The notes under the pieces are model-generated. The model was given only the letters and a program-made list of their open reading frames with translations. It searched no databases and was not told the origin of the DNA. Shown here piece by piece: positions 1 to 5,028 of a stretch of 6,103 nt of DNA (positions are counted from its first letter, which is position 1; the number at the start of each line of letters is the position of its first letter). The stretch comes from JAJPHT01 sp035687045 (GTDB taxonomy: Archaea > Thermoplasmatota > SW-10-69-26 > JACQPN01 > JAJPHT01): the NCBI GenBank assembly GCA_035687045.1, contig DASRYU010000195.1:1-6103 (forward strand), written 5' to 3'. The position numbers and the translations under genes were made by a program.

Positions 1-2
1 AC

Positions 3-488
3 GTCCGCATGCCCTGGGACGCCGCGCCCGCGGAGCCCGCGGCCGTCGCGGCGCCCGCCGCGGAGCCCGAGCTCATCCTCGCCGCGTCGGAGCCGGAGCC
101 CGAGGTGGCGCACGCCGACCCCGCGCTCCCGTGGGACCTGAGCCTGAGCGCCCCCGAGCCGGAGCCCGTGCACGTGGAGGCGGCGGAGCTTGCGGCGATG
201 CCGTGGAACCTGCACCAGGAGCAGCACGAGCTCCTGCCGGCGGGGCGCCGGTCGCGCATCGTGCACGCGCGCCCGACGGCGATGGCTCAGGATTGGGGGC
301 TGCCGTGGCCTCGCCCGGCGGTGCCGACGGACGGCGTCGCCATCGCCGACCCGCGCCTCTGGCACGCGCAGGAGCGCCTGGGCATGGTGCGCGAGGACCT
401 CGACCGCATCGGCGCGCCAAGCTTCGGCGCGGTGCGCCCCGAGGGGAGCGCCTGGCTCAAGCGCCTCAACGAGTTCGGGGCGCCTTAG
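3..488 (+). CDS. Pro/Ala/Glu-rich protein with repeated Pro-Trp motifs, 3' part of gene
   Basis: I do not recognise this gene. The frame is open to the left window edge and ends at TAG (486-488). The first Met (base 9) is probably not the initiator: no ribosome binding site is visible in the few bases before it, and it lies in a motif (Met-Pro-Trp-Asp) that recurs inside the protein. Counting that Met as 1, Pro-Trp pairs occur at residues 2-3, 41-42, 65-66 and 99-100. The first three follow a hydrophobic residue and precede Asp or Asn. Between them are low-complexity Ala/Pro/Glu stretches with Glu-Pro-Glu-Pro runs, typical of disordered linkers. The last 45 residues or so, from about 114, look more ordered, with a helix-like charged segment (about 120-134) and a Trp-Leu-Lys-Arg-Leu-Asn segment near the end. 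No signal peptide or membrane segment is seen in the visible part. The motifs could be short binding sites for a partner protein, which is inference. It is the only + strand gene here and converges on the next gene. Confidence 0.6.
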   Translation, partial: VRMPWDAAPAEPAAVAAPAAEPELILAASEPEPEVAHADPALPWDLSLSAPEPEPVHVEAAELAAMPWNLHQEQHELLPAGRRSRIVHARPTAMAQDWGLPWPRPAVPTDGVAIADPRLWHAQERLGMVREDLDRIGAPSFGAVRPEGSAWLKRLNEFGAP

Positions 489-736
489 CTCGAGAAGAGC
501 CTCGCCGCCTGCCAGCGCGCGCGGCCGACCTTGTCGTCGGGCGAAAGAAGCCCGAGGCGGCGCGCGAACTCCTCTCCTTTTCCGTCCTCGCTCGCCACGA
601 TGAACGCTTCGACGTGGTCGAGCGAGGCGCCGATGATCTCCAGCGCCGCGAGGCTCAGGCCCGCCTGGCGCGCGTGGTGCTCGAGGAGGTCGACCATCGC
701 GCGGGGGATGTCGCTGCCGTAGCGGACGGAGAGCAT
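485..736 (-). CDS. Hypothetical 83-residue protein
   Basis: I do not recognise this small protein. I chose ATG at 736 because an AGGAG lies 8 nt upstream. An in-frame ATG at 859 would add 41 residues but has no Shine-Dalgarno sequence and sits directly after the coiled-coil gene's stop, and the added Gly/Ala/Arg-rich sequence looks non-coding. The 83 residues are of mixed composition: a predicted amphipathic helix around 11-27 (Ala-Met-Val-Asp-Leu-Leu-Glu-His-His), a hydrophobic strand-like stretch Glu-Ala-Phe-Ile-Val-Ala-Ser near 43-49, and a basic C-terminal third. This suggests a small soluble alpha/beta protein. No Cys/His metal site, helix-turn-helix or membrane segment is evident. It follows the coiled-coil gene by 125 bp, a gap holding only a possible 5-bp GC stem (817-821 with 826-830, loop of 4) with no T-tract. 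Its TAA stop overlaps the TAG of the convergent gene. Confidence 0.6.
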   Translation of the reverse strand: MLSVRYGSDIPRAMVDLLEHHARQAGLSLAALEIIGASLDHVEAFIVASEDGKGEEFARRLGLLSPDDKVGRARWQAARLFSS

Positions 737-744
737 GGGAACGG

Positions 745-749
745 CTCCT
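745..749 (-). promoter_or_regulatory. Ribosome binding site of the 83-residue protein
   Basis: AGGAG on the - strand with 8 nt before the ATG at 736. It decides the start, because the longer in-frame alternative at 859 has no such sequence. Confidence 0.55.
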
Positions 750-861
750 GAGTCCGCGTGCGACGCCTGAACCCCGTCGGCGCCGGCCAACGTCCCGACG
801 GCCTGCAGGGACCTGGCGCCCCAGGGGGCGTCGCGGAGGCCACCTGGACGGGTCCGCATCG

Positions 862-1767
862 CTAGAGGCGGCCGCCCTTCTGGAGGGCGATGAGGTCCTC
901 GGTGGAGAGCTTCTCCCCCTTGCGGAACTTCTCGAAGATGTCCTCGGCCTCCGCGCGCTCGGCGGCGGTGGGCGCGGCGTCGTGCCGCTCGCGCGCCTCT
1001 CCCCGCTCCTGCATCGTCGTCCCGCGCAGGGCGTGGACGACGCGGTCGAGGTCGCGCGCGCTCTGGACCGTCTCGATGTACTCGCGGTGGACGCGGTCCG
1101 CCTCCACCTTGCTGCGCACGAAGTCCTGCTGCGCGGCGTCCGCCTGCTTGCGCAGCGCGTCCGCCTCCGCGAAGAGCTTCACCATCGCGTCGTGCTCGCC
1201 CTGCGCCTCGTTCGCGAGCGCCGTCACCTGCGCGTGCGCCTGCTCGGCCGCGGCCTTGGCCGCCTTCATCTCCTCGTAGGCGGCCTTCGTCTCCGAGCTC
1301 TCCTGGTAGGAGGCCTCGCGCTCCTTGAGCTCCTTGAGCTTCGACGCGATGAGCTCGATGAGCTCCTTCTCCTTCTTGGGCGAGAGGACCGTCGTCTGCT
1401 GCTGGTACTCCAGGTGCTTGATCTCCGCGCGAAGCTTCGGGATGGGCGTCGCGCCCTCGGGGCCGCCCTGGCCTCGGTCGCGCCGGAGCGCCTGGAGCGC
1501 CTCGACCTTCGCGTGCGCGACCTTGTTGAGCTCGTCGCGGGCGGCCTTCGCCTCGCGCACCTTCTGGTTGTTCGCGTCGCGCTTGGCCTTGTGCGCGTTC
1601 GCCCGCTCCACGAGCCCCCGCACCTGCGCGTTGAGCTCGTCGCGCCGCGCCGAGTGCCGCTTCGTCTCGTCGTTGAGCTTGTCGCGCTGCTCCCGGAGCC
1701 GGTGCGCCTGCTGGTTGAGGCGCTCGCGCTTCGCCTGGAAGCTGTGGACGAGCTCGTTGCGCTCCAT
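862..1767 (-). CDS. Archaeal coiled-coil protein (COG1340-like)
   Basis: A 301-residue, highly charged, almost wholly helical protein. The N-terminal ~95 residues carry repeated heptad-like blocks (R-E-Q-R-D-K-L-N, A-R-R-D-E-L-N, A-A-R-D-E-L-N). A short Gly/Pro break near residue 100 follows, then a conserved-looking block L-E-Y-Q-Q-Q-T-T-V-L-S (around 117-127), a second long coiled coil, and a compact C-terminal motif ending F-R-K-G-E-K-L-S-T-E-D-L-I-A-L-Q. The R-x-E-L-N repeats and Q-Q-Q-T block match, from memory, an archaeal coiled-coil family (COG1340-type) of about 300 residues that is widespread in Euryarchaeota and has no established biochemical role. No signal peptide, membrane segment or catalytic motif is seen, so it is probably cytosolic, perhaps an oligomeric scaffold (inference). 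I chose ATG at 1767. A GTG at 1785 would add six residues, but the TATA-like box at 1796-1803 would put transcription start downstream of that GTG. Neither start has a Shine-Dalgarno sequence, which fits a nearly leaderless mRNA. Confidence 0.85.
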   Translation of the reverse strand: MERNELVHSFQAKRERLNQQAHRLREQRDKLNDETKRHSARRDELNAQVRGLVERANAHKAKRDANNQKVREAKAARDELNKVAHAKVEALQALRRDRGQGGPEGATPIPKLRAEIKHLEYQQQTTVLSPKKEKELIELIASKLKELKEREASYQESSETKAAYEEMKAAKAAAEQAHAQVTALANEAQGEHDAMVKLFAEADALRKQADAAQQDFVRSKVEADRVHREYIETVQSARDLDRVVHALRGTTMQERGEARERHDAAPTAAERAEAEDIFEKFRKGEKLSTEDLIALQKGGRL

Positions 1768-1795
1768 GCGGCAGTCGGAGAACACGTCGAGGAGC

Positions 1796-1803
1796 GTATA
1801 AGA
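1796..1803 (-). promoter_or_regulatory. TATA-like box of the coiled-coil gene
   Basis: On the - strand the sequence T-T-C-T-T-A-T-A-C spans about 1804-1796 and is the most AT-rich spot between the regulator and the coiled-coil gene, in otherwise very GC-rich DNA. Its centre is about 32 nt upstream of the ATG at 1767. Archaeal TATA boxes lie about 25 nt before the transcription start, so the mRNA would begin a few bases before the ATG. No clear purine-rich BRE precedes it. The assignment is by position and composition only. Confidence 0.45.
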
Positions 1804-1848
1804 AGATGACGTCGAAGAGCGAAGGGTGAGCGAGCGCCGCCATCGGCG

Positions 1849-2256
1849 TCAGCCGGCGGCGTGCCGGGCGAGGCAGGCGGCGACGGTGTCGCGCATCTTC
1901 TCCTGGAACTCGCGCGCGTCGAGCGGCTTCGTGACGTACTCGTTCGCGCCCAGCTCGCGCGCGCGTTCCAGGTCCAGGCGGTTCTCGCTCGACGTGAGCA
2001 TCACGACGTGGAGGTGCCTGAGCGCGGGGTGGGCGCGGATGTCGCGCAGGAGCTCGAAGCCGTCGCGCCGCGGCATCTTGATGTCCAGGAGCACGAGGTC
2101 GGGCGCGCGCCCGGCCTGCAGGCGCGCCCACGCCTCCTCGCCGTCCTCCGCCACGTCGAGCGCGATGCGCCCCTCCGCCTCCAGCCCGCGCAGCGCGCGC
2201 TTCGTGAGGAAACGGTGGTCGAAGTTGTCGTCGACAAGGAGGACATTGAACGTCAT
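1849..2256 (-). CDS. Single-domain response regulator (CheY/Rcp1-like)
   Basis: A 135-residue protein consisting only of a receiver domain. The expected residues are all present: acidic pair Asp9-Asp10, phosphoacceptor Asp58 (in L-V-L-L-D-I-K-M-P), Thr88 (M-L-T-S-S), aromatic switch residue Tyr107 and Lys110 (Y-V-T-K-P). The pattern L-L-V-D-D-N-x-D-x-x-F-L-T-K-R-A-L resembles the Rcp1 group of stand-alone receivers that partner phytochrome-like kinases. There is no DNA-binding or enzymatic output domain, so phosphorylation must be read out by protein contact or used in a relay. The ATG at 2256 is preceded by a strong AAGGAGGAC with 6 nt between its GGAGG core and the start. The gene is 70 bp downstream of the kinase stop, and that gap is filled by a duplicated junction and a micro-ORF. 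The kinase immediately upstream is the obvious phosphodonor. The protein ends in an Ala/Arg-rich helix and is of normal family length. Confidence 0.93.
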   Translation of the reverse strand: MTFNVLLVDDNFDHRFLTKRALRGLEAEGRIALDVAEDGEEAWARLQAGRAPDLVLLDIKMPRRDGFELLRDIRAHPALRHLHVVMLTSSENRLDLERARELGANEYVTKPLDAREFQEKMRDTVAACLARHAAG

Positions 2257-2269
2257 GCGCGTCCTCCTT
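2236..2269 (-). promoter_or_regulatory. Potential Shine-Dalgarno-sequestering hairpin at regulator start
   Basis: In the transcript AAGGAGGAC (2269-2261), which is the ribosome binding site, is perfectly complementary over 9 bp to GTCCTCCTT (2244-2236), codons 5-7 of the regulator. The ATG lies in the 16-nt loop. Folding would block initiation, while ribosomes arriving from upstream could open it, giving translational coupling. The complementarity is seen directly; the regulation is inference. Confidence 0.45.
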
Positions 2270-2330
2270 GGCGACGCGACGTGCGCCGCAGCGCGCGGCG
2301 CAGGTCGACAAGGAGGACATCGAACGTCAT
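2253..2330 (-). pseudogene. 25-codon chimeric micro-ORF between kinase and regulator
   Basis: This ORF starts at ATG 2330, overlapping the kinase TGA (ATGA at 2330-2327), and ends with a TGA overlapping the regulator ATG (ATGA at 2256-2253). Its first nine residues M-T-F-D-V-L-L-V-D copy the regulator's start (Asn4 changed to Asp). Its last ten, R-T-S-R-R-Q-G-G-R-A, copy the kinase's end (Gly changed to Arg). Six residues (L-R-R-A-L-R) join them. It has its own AAGGAGGA upstream. It is a by-product of the junction duplication and encodes no plausible folded protein, but its overlaps could still hand ribosomes from the kinase to the regulator. Whether it is translated cannot be told from sequence. 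Confidence 0.5.
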
Positions 2331-2343
2331 GCGCCTCCTCCTT
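2310..2343 (-). promoter_or_regulatory. Second copy of the Shine-Dalgarno hairpin, at micro-ORF start
   Basis: This is the duplicated equivalent of the hairpin at the regulator start: AAGGAGGA (2343-2336) can pair with TCCTCCTT (2317-2310) over 8 bp, with an 18-nt loop holding the micro-ORF ATG and the kinase stop. The substitution at 2335 removes the ninth pair present in the other copy. Each ribosome binding site could also pair with the other copy's complement. Confidence 0.4.
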
Positions 2344-4954
2344 GGCGACGCGACGTGCGCTGGGGGAGCGCGACGTGGAACGTGGTGCCTTCGCCCTCGA
2401 CGGAGTCGAACCAGATGCGTCCGCCTTGCGTCTCGGCGATGCGCTTGGCGATGGCGAGCCCCATGCCGGTGCCGCCGGGGTCGTCCATGCCCGGCGTGGG
2501 GACGCGCTGGAAGATCTTGAAGACCTGGTCCGCGTGGCGCGACGCGATGCCGCGGCCGTTGTCGCGCACGTGGTAGACGATCTCGTCGCCCGTCTTCTCG
2601 CCCCAGACGCGCACGACGGGCGCGCGGGCGGGGTGGCGGTACTTCAGCGCGTTGTCGACGAGGTTCGCGAAGAGCTGCGCGAGGCGCTTGGGCTCGGCCT
2701 CGACGGGCGGGAGCGGCCGGTCGACGTGGAGCTCCCCGCGCGCGTTCGAGAAGCGCCCCGCCATGCGCGCGGCTATGTCCGTGAACAGCTTCGCCATGTC
2801 GATGGGGCGCGGCTCCTCCTGCGTGCGCCCGATGCGCGAGAGCTCGAGGAGGTCGAGGATGAGGCTCTCCATGAGGGTGGCGTTCGTGCGGATGCGTTCG
2901 AGGTACTGCGCGCCCTCGCCCTGCAGGAGCTGCGCGTAGTCCTCCTCGAGCCCCTGCGCGTACCCCTGGATGCTGATGAGGGGCGCCTTGAGGTCGTGCG
3001 AGACGCTGTAGAGGAACTGCTCCATCTCGTCGCTCTTCTGCGTGAGCTCGCGCGTGCGCTCGGCGACGCGCGACTCGAGCTCCGCCGCGTGCTCCTTGAG
3101 CCGCGCCTCGAAAAGGGAGCGCCGGATCCCCACCGCGAGCTGCGACGCGAGCGCGTCGAGCACCTCGCGCTCCTCGTCCAGCGCGTGCCCCTCTCCCGCC
3201 ACGACGAGGACGCCCAGCACCTCGCCGTGCTCGACGAGGGGCACCGCGAGCGCCTCTTCGCCGTCCTCCGCGCCCCGCGCCGGCTGCCCCTGGGCGGCCG
3301 CGCGCGCCGCGAGCGCCTCGAGCGCATCGCCGCCCGCCGGGGGTCCCGCCCGCGCGGCCTCGTGGAGCTCGCCGCCGCGCGCCAGATAGAGCGCGCCGCG
3401 GGAGAGCGGGCCGCCCGCAAGGACGCTGTCGAGGCCGCGGCGGGCGAGCGCGTCAAGGGCCGTCTCCTCGCTCACGAGGCGCGCCATGTGGAACGCGCGC
3501 TCGCGCAGCGCCTGCTGGCGCCGCTCCTCCGTCACGTCGTGCGCGACCGCAAGCACGCGCGCCGGCTCGCCGGCGCCGTCGTAGATGGGCGTGAAGTTCG
3601 CGACGACGGCGCGCGTCGCGCCCCCGGAGGCGACGAGGCGGAGCGGAAGGCGGAGCGTGGGCTCACCCCGGGAGAAGACGCGCGCGATGGCGGCGCGGAA
3701 GGCCGCGCGCTCGTCCGGATGCACAAGCTCGGCGGCCGGGGCGCCAGGCCCGACGCCCTGGCCGAGGACGTGGCGCATCTGCGGGCTCGCGAAGGAGAGC
3801 TCCCCGTCGGGCTGCACGGTGAAGATGAGGTCGCTCGCGCTCTCCACGAGGCTGCGGTAGCGCGATTCGCTTCGACGCATCCCTTCGAGCGATTCCGCGA
3901 TGCGGTCGGCCATCTGGTTGAAGGCGCGCGCGAGCTCGCCGATCTCGTCGTCGCCCGAGACCTTGAGGCGCCGGCCGAGGTTGCCCTCCGCGAGCGCGCG
4001 GGAGGCCTCCGTGAGCTCCTGGACCGGCGCGACGATGCGGCGGGCGATGGCGACGCTCGCGAGGAGGATGGCGCCGACGAGAAGCCCCGAGAGGCCGATA
4101 AGGACGCCCGTGAGCTGGCGGAGCGCGCCGTACGCGACGCTCGTGGGGACGGAGTCGACGAGGACCCAGTTGAGCCGGTCGATGCGGGCGAAGGAGCCGA
4201 GCGCGCGCTCGCCCGTCGCCGGGTCGTCGTACTCCACGTATCCCGCCGCCTCGGCGCGCGCGCGGCGCACGGGCGGCACGTCGCTCCAGTCCGGGCGCGC
4301 CGCCTGCACATCCTCGTCCGAGTGCACGAGCACGCGGCCCACGCCGTCGATGAGGTAGATGTCCTGCTCGCCGGCCGCGAAGGGCTCGAGACCCGCGGCG
4401 AGCGCGAGGAGGCTCACGTCGCCGACGAGGACCCCGCGCAGCGTCTGGTCCGCCATGACCGGCGACGCGATGGGCAGGACGGGCTCCCCGATGCGCGGCA
4501 CCTGGAAGACGACGGTCTGCCGCTGCGTGCGCGTGACGTCGACGGCGGCCGCGTGGAGCTGGTCGCTCATCGCGTCCGCCATCTGCGTCGGCCACACCGC
4601 GAGAAGCGTCCCGTCGGGGTCGTAGAGCGCGACCGCGCGGAAGATGTGCGTCCCTTCGTAGGTGGCGCGCTCGCGCAGCGCCTGGACGTGCTGGAGCTCC
4701 GCCGCCCGGTCGTCCGCGGCGAGGGCCTCGCGGAGCGCCGGCGCGCGCGCCTCGCCCTCGAGAAGGCTGCGCGCGTTCTCGACGTAGACGTCCACGAAGC
4801 CGGCGGCGGCCTTCGCGGCGGCGCCGTTCGCGCGGCCGACCTCGTCCTTGAGCGCCTCCTGCGTCGCGTTGAGCGCGAGGTAGCTCATCGCAAGAAGCGG
4901 CACCGTCGCGATGAGCGCGAAGACCAGGAACATCCTGGCCTGGAGGGACCGCAC
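2327..4954 (-). CDS. Membrane sensor histidine kinase (Cache-HAMP-PAS-GAF-HisKA-HATPase)
   Basis: An 875-residue kinase that autophosphorylates on His and passes phosphate to a receiver Asp. Order: TM1 (about 8-28); an extracytoplasmic double-Cache-like sensor (about 30-280, with Y-L-I-D-G-V-G-R-V-L-V-H-S near 200-212); TM2 (281-305); HAMP (about 303-356); PAS (about 363-478); GAF (about 490-612); a coiled-coil linker; HisKA with H-box S-V-S-H-D-L-K-A-P-L (His653); and an ATPase domain with N-box N-L-V-D-N-A-L-K (Asn764, Asn768), G1 D-N-G-R-G-I (798-803), F-box (812-816) and G2 G-T-G-M-G-L (828-833). All catalytic motifs look intact. I chose GTG at 4954, giving an N-terminus M-R-S-L-Q-A-R before TM1. 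The ATG at 4933 (868 residues) is the alternative. Neither has a good Shine-Dalgarno sequence; a weak C-A-T-A-C-A (4982-4977) about 25 nt before the GTG could be a TATA element for a leaderless mRNA. The ligand is unknown. Confidence 0.93.
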   Translation of the reverse strand: MRSLQARMFLVFALIATVPLLAMSYLALNATQEALKDEVGRANGAAAKAAAGFVDVYVENARSLLEGEARAPALREALAADDRAAELQHVQALRERATYEGTHIFRAVALYDPDGTLLAVWPTQMADAMSDQLHAAAVDVTRTQRQTVVFQVPRIGEPVLPIASPVMADQTLRGVLVGDVSLLALAAGLEPFAAGEQDIYLIDGVGRVLVHSDEDVQAARPDWSDVPPVRRARAEAAGYVEYDDPATGERALGSFARIDRLNWVLVDSVPTSVAYGALRQLTGVLIGLSGLLVGAILLASVAIARRIVAPVQELTEASRALAEGNLGRRLKVSGDDEIGELARAFNQMADRIAESLEGMRRSESRYRSLVESASDLIFTVQPDGELSFASPQMRHVLGQGVGPGAPAAELVHPDERAAFRAAIARVFSRGEPTLRLPLRLVASGGATRAVVANFTPIYDGAGEPARVLAVAHDVTEERRQQALRERAFHMARLVSEETALDALARRGLDSVLAGGPLSRGALYLARGGELHEAARAGPPAGGDALEALAARAAAQGQPARGAEDGEEALAVPLVEHGEVLGVLVVAGEGHALDEEREVLDALASQLAVGIRRSLFEARLKEHAAELESRVAERTRELTQKSDEMEQFLYSVSHDLKAPLISIQGYAQGLEEDYAQLLQGEGAQYLERIRTNATLMESLILDLLELSRIGRTQEEPRPIDMAKLFTDIAARMAGRFSNARGELHVDRPLPPVEAEPKRLAQLFANLVDNALKYRHPARAPVVRVWGEKTGDEIVYHVRDNGRGIASRHADQVFKIFQRVPTPGMDDPGGTGMGLAIAKRIAETQGGRIWFDSVEGEGTTFHVALPQRTSRRQGGGA

Positions 4955-5028
4955 GCTCTTCGACGCGCATCCCGGATGTATGAGGCCTTCGCTCGGGCCG
5001 GGACGCGCGCGCCGCGGCTCCGCGGGCC

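Larger units (their letters stand above)
2230..2360. repeat. Direct repeat, two 57-bp copies spanning the kinase-regulator junction
   Basis: Bases 2230-2286 and 2304-2360 are direct repeats matching at 55 of 57 positions (differences at 2247/2321 and 2261/2335), separated by 17 bp, giving a 74-bp period. On the coding strand each copy holds the end of the kinase (R-T-S-R-R-Q-G-G), a Shine-Dalgarno sequence, an ATGA stop/start overlap, and the first nine codons of the regulator (M-T-F-N/D-V-L-L-V-D). The simplest reading is a local tandem duplication of an original kinase/regulator ATGA junction. Internal deletion of a second, similar regulator gene is the alternative. Confidence 0.9.

Noticed and set aside
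571..583. Pyrimidine-rich run with four T (CTCCTCTCCTTTTCC-like) about 85 bp after the + gene stop, a possible T-tract terminator.
   Set aside because: It lies inside the coding sequence of the 83-residue gene, where it encodes an ordinary Gly-Lys-Gly-Glu-Glu-Phe stretch, and is short and interrupted.
817..830. 5-bp GC stem with 4-nt loop between the coiled-coil gene and the 83-residue gene.
   Set aside because: Too short and lacking a T-tract; expected by chance at this base composition.
1790..1843. A - strand ATG 5 nt after the regulator stop, beginning with a short hydrophobic stretch (M-A-A-L-A-H-P-S-L-F-D-V-I-F-L-Y).
   Set aside because: No ribosome binding site. It runs out of frame into the coiled-coil gene and covers the TATA-like box, so the hydrophobic run is best explained by that AT-rich patch.
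485..2320. A single - strand open frame running from the regulator start region through to the 83-residue protein.
   Set aside because: Only its last 83 codons look like protein. The rest is out of frame with the clear regulator and coiled-coil genes and is dominated by Arg/Ala/Gly.
2773..3456. Alternative - strand frames inside the kinase gene, rich in Ser and Arg.
   Set aside because: They are shadows of the kinase: low-complexity Arg/Ser sequence with no recognisable domain.
5012..5025. CCGCGG-CT-CCGCGG inverted repeat after the exported protein gene, as a terminator.
   Set aside because: CCGCGG is self-palindromic, which makes such pairs common in GC-rich DNA. The loop would be very short and no T-tract follows on the - strand.
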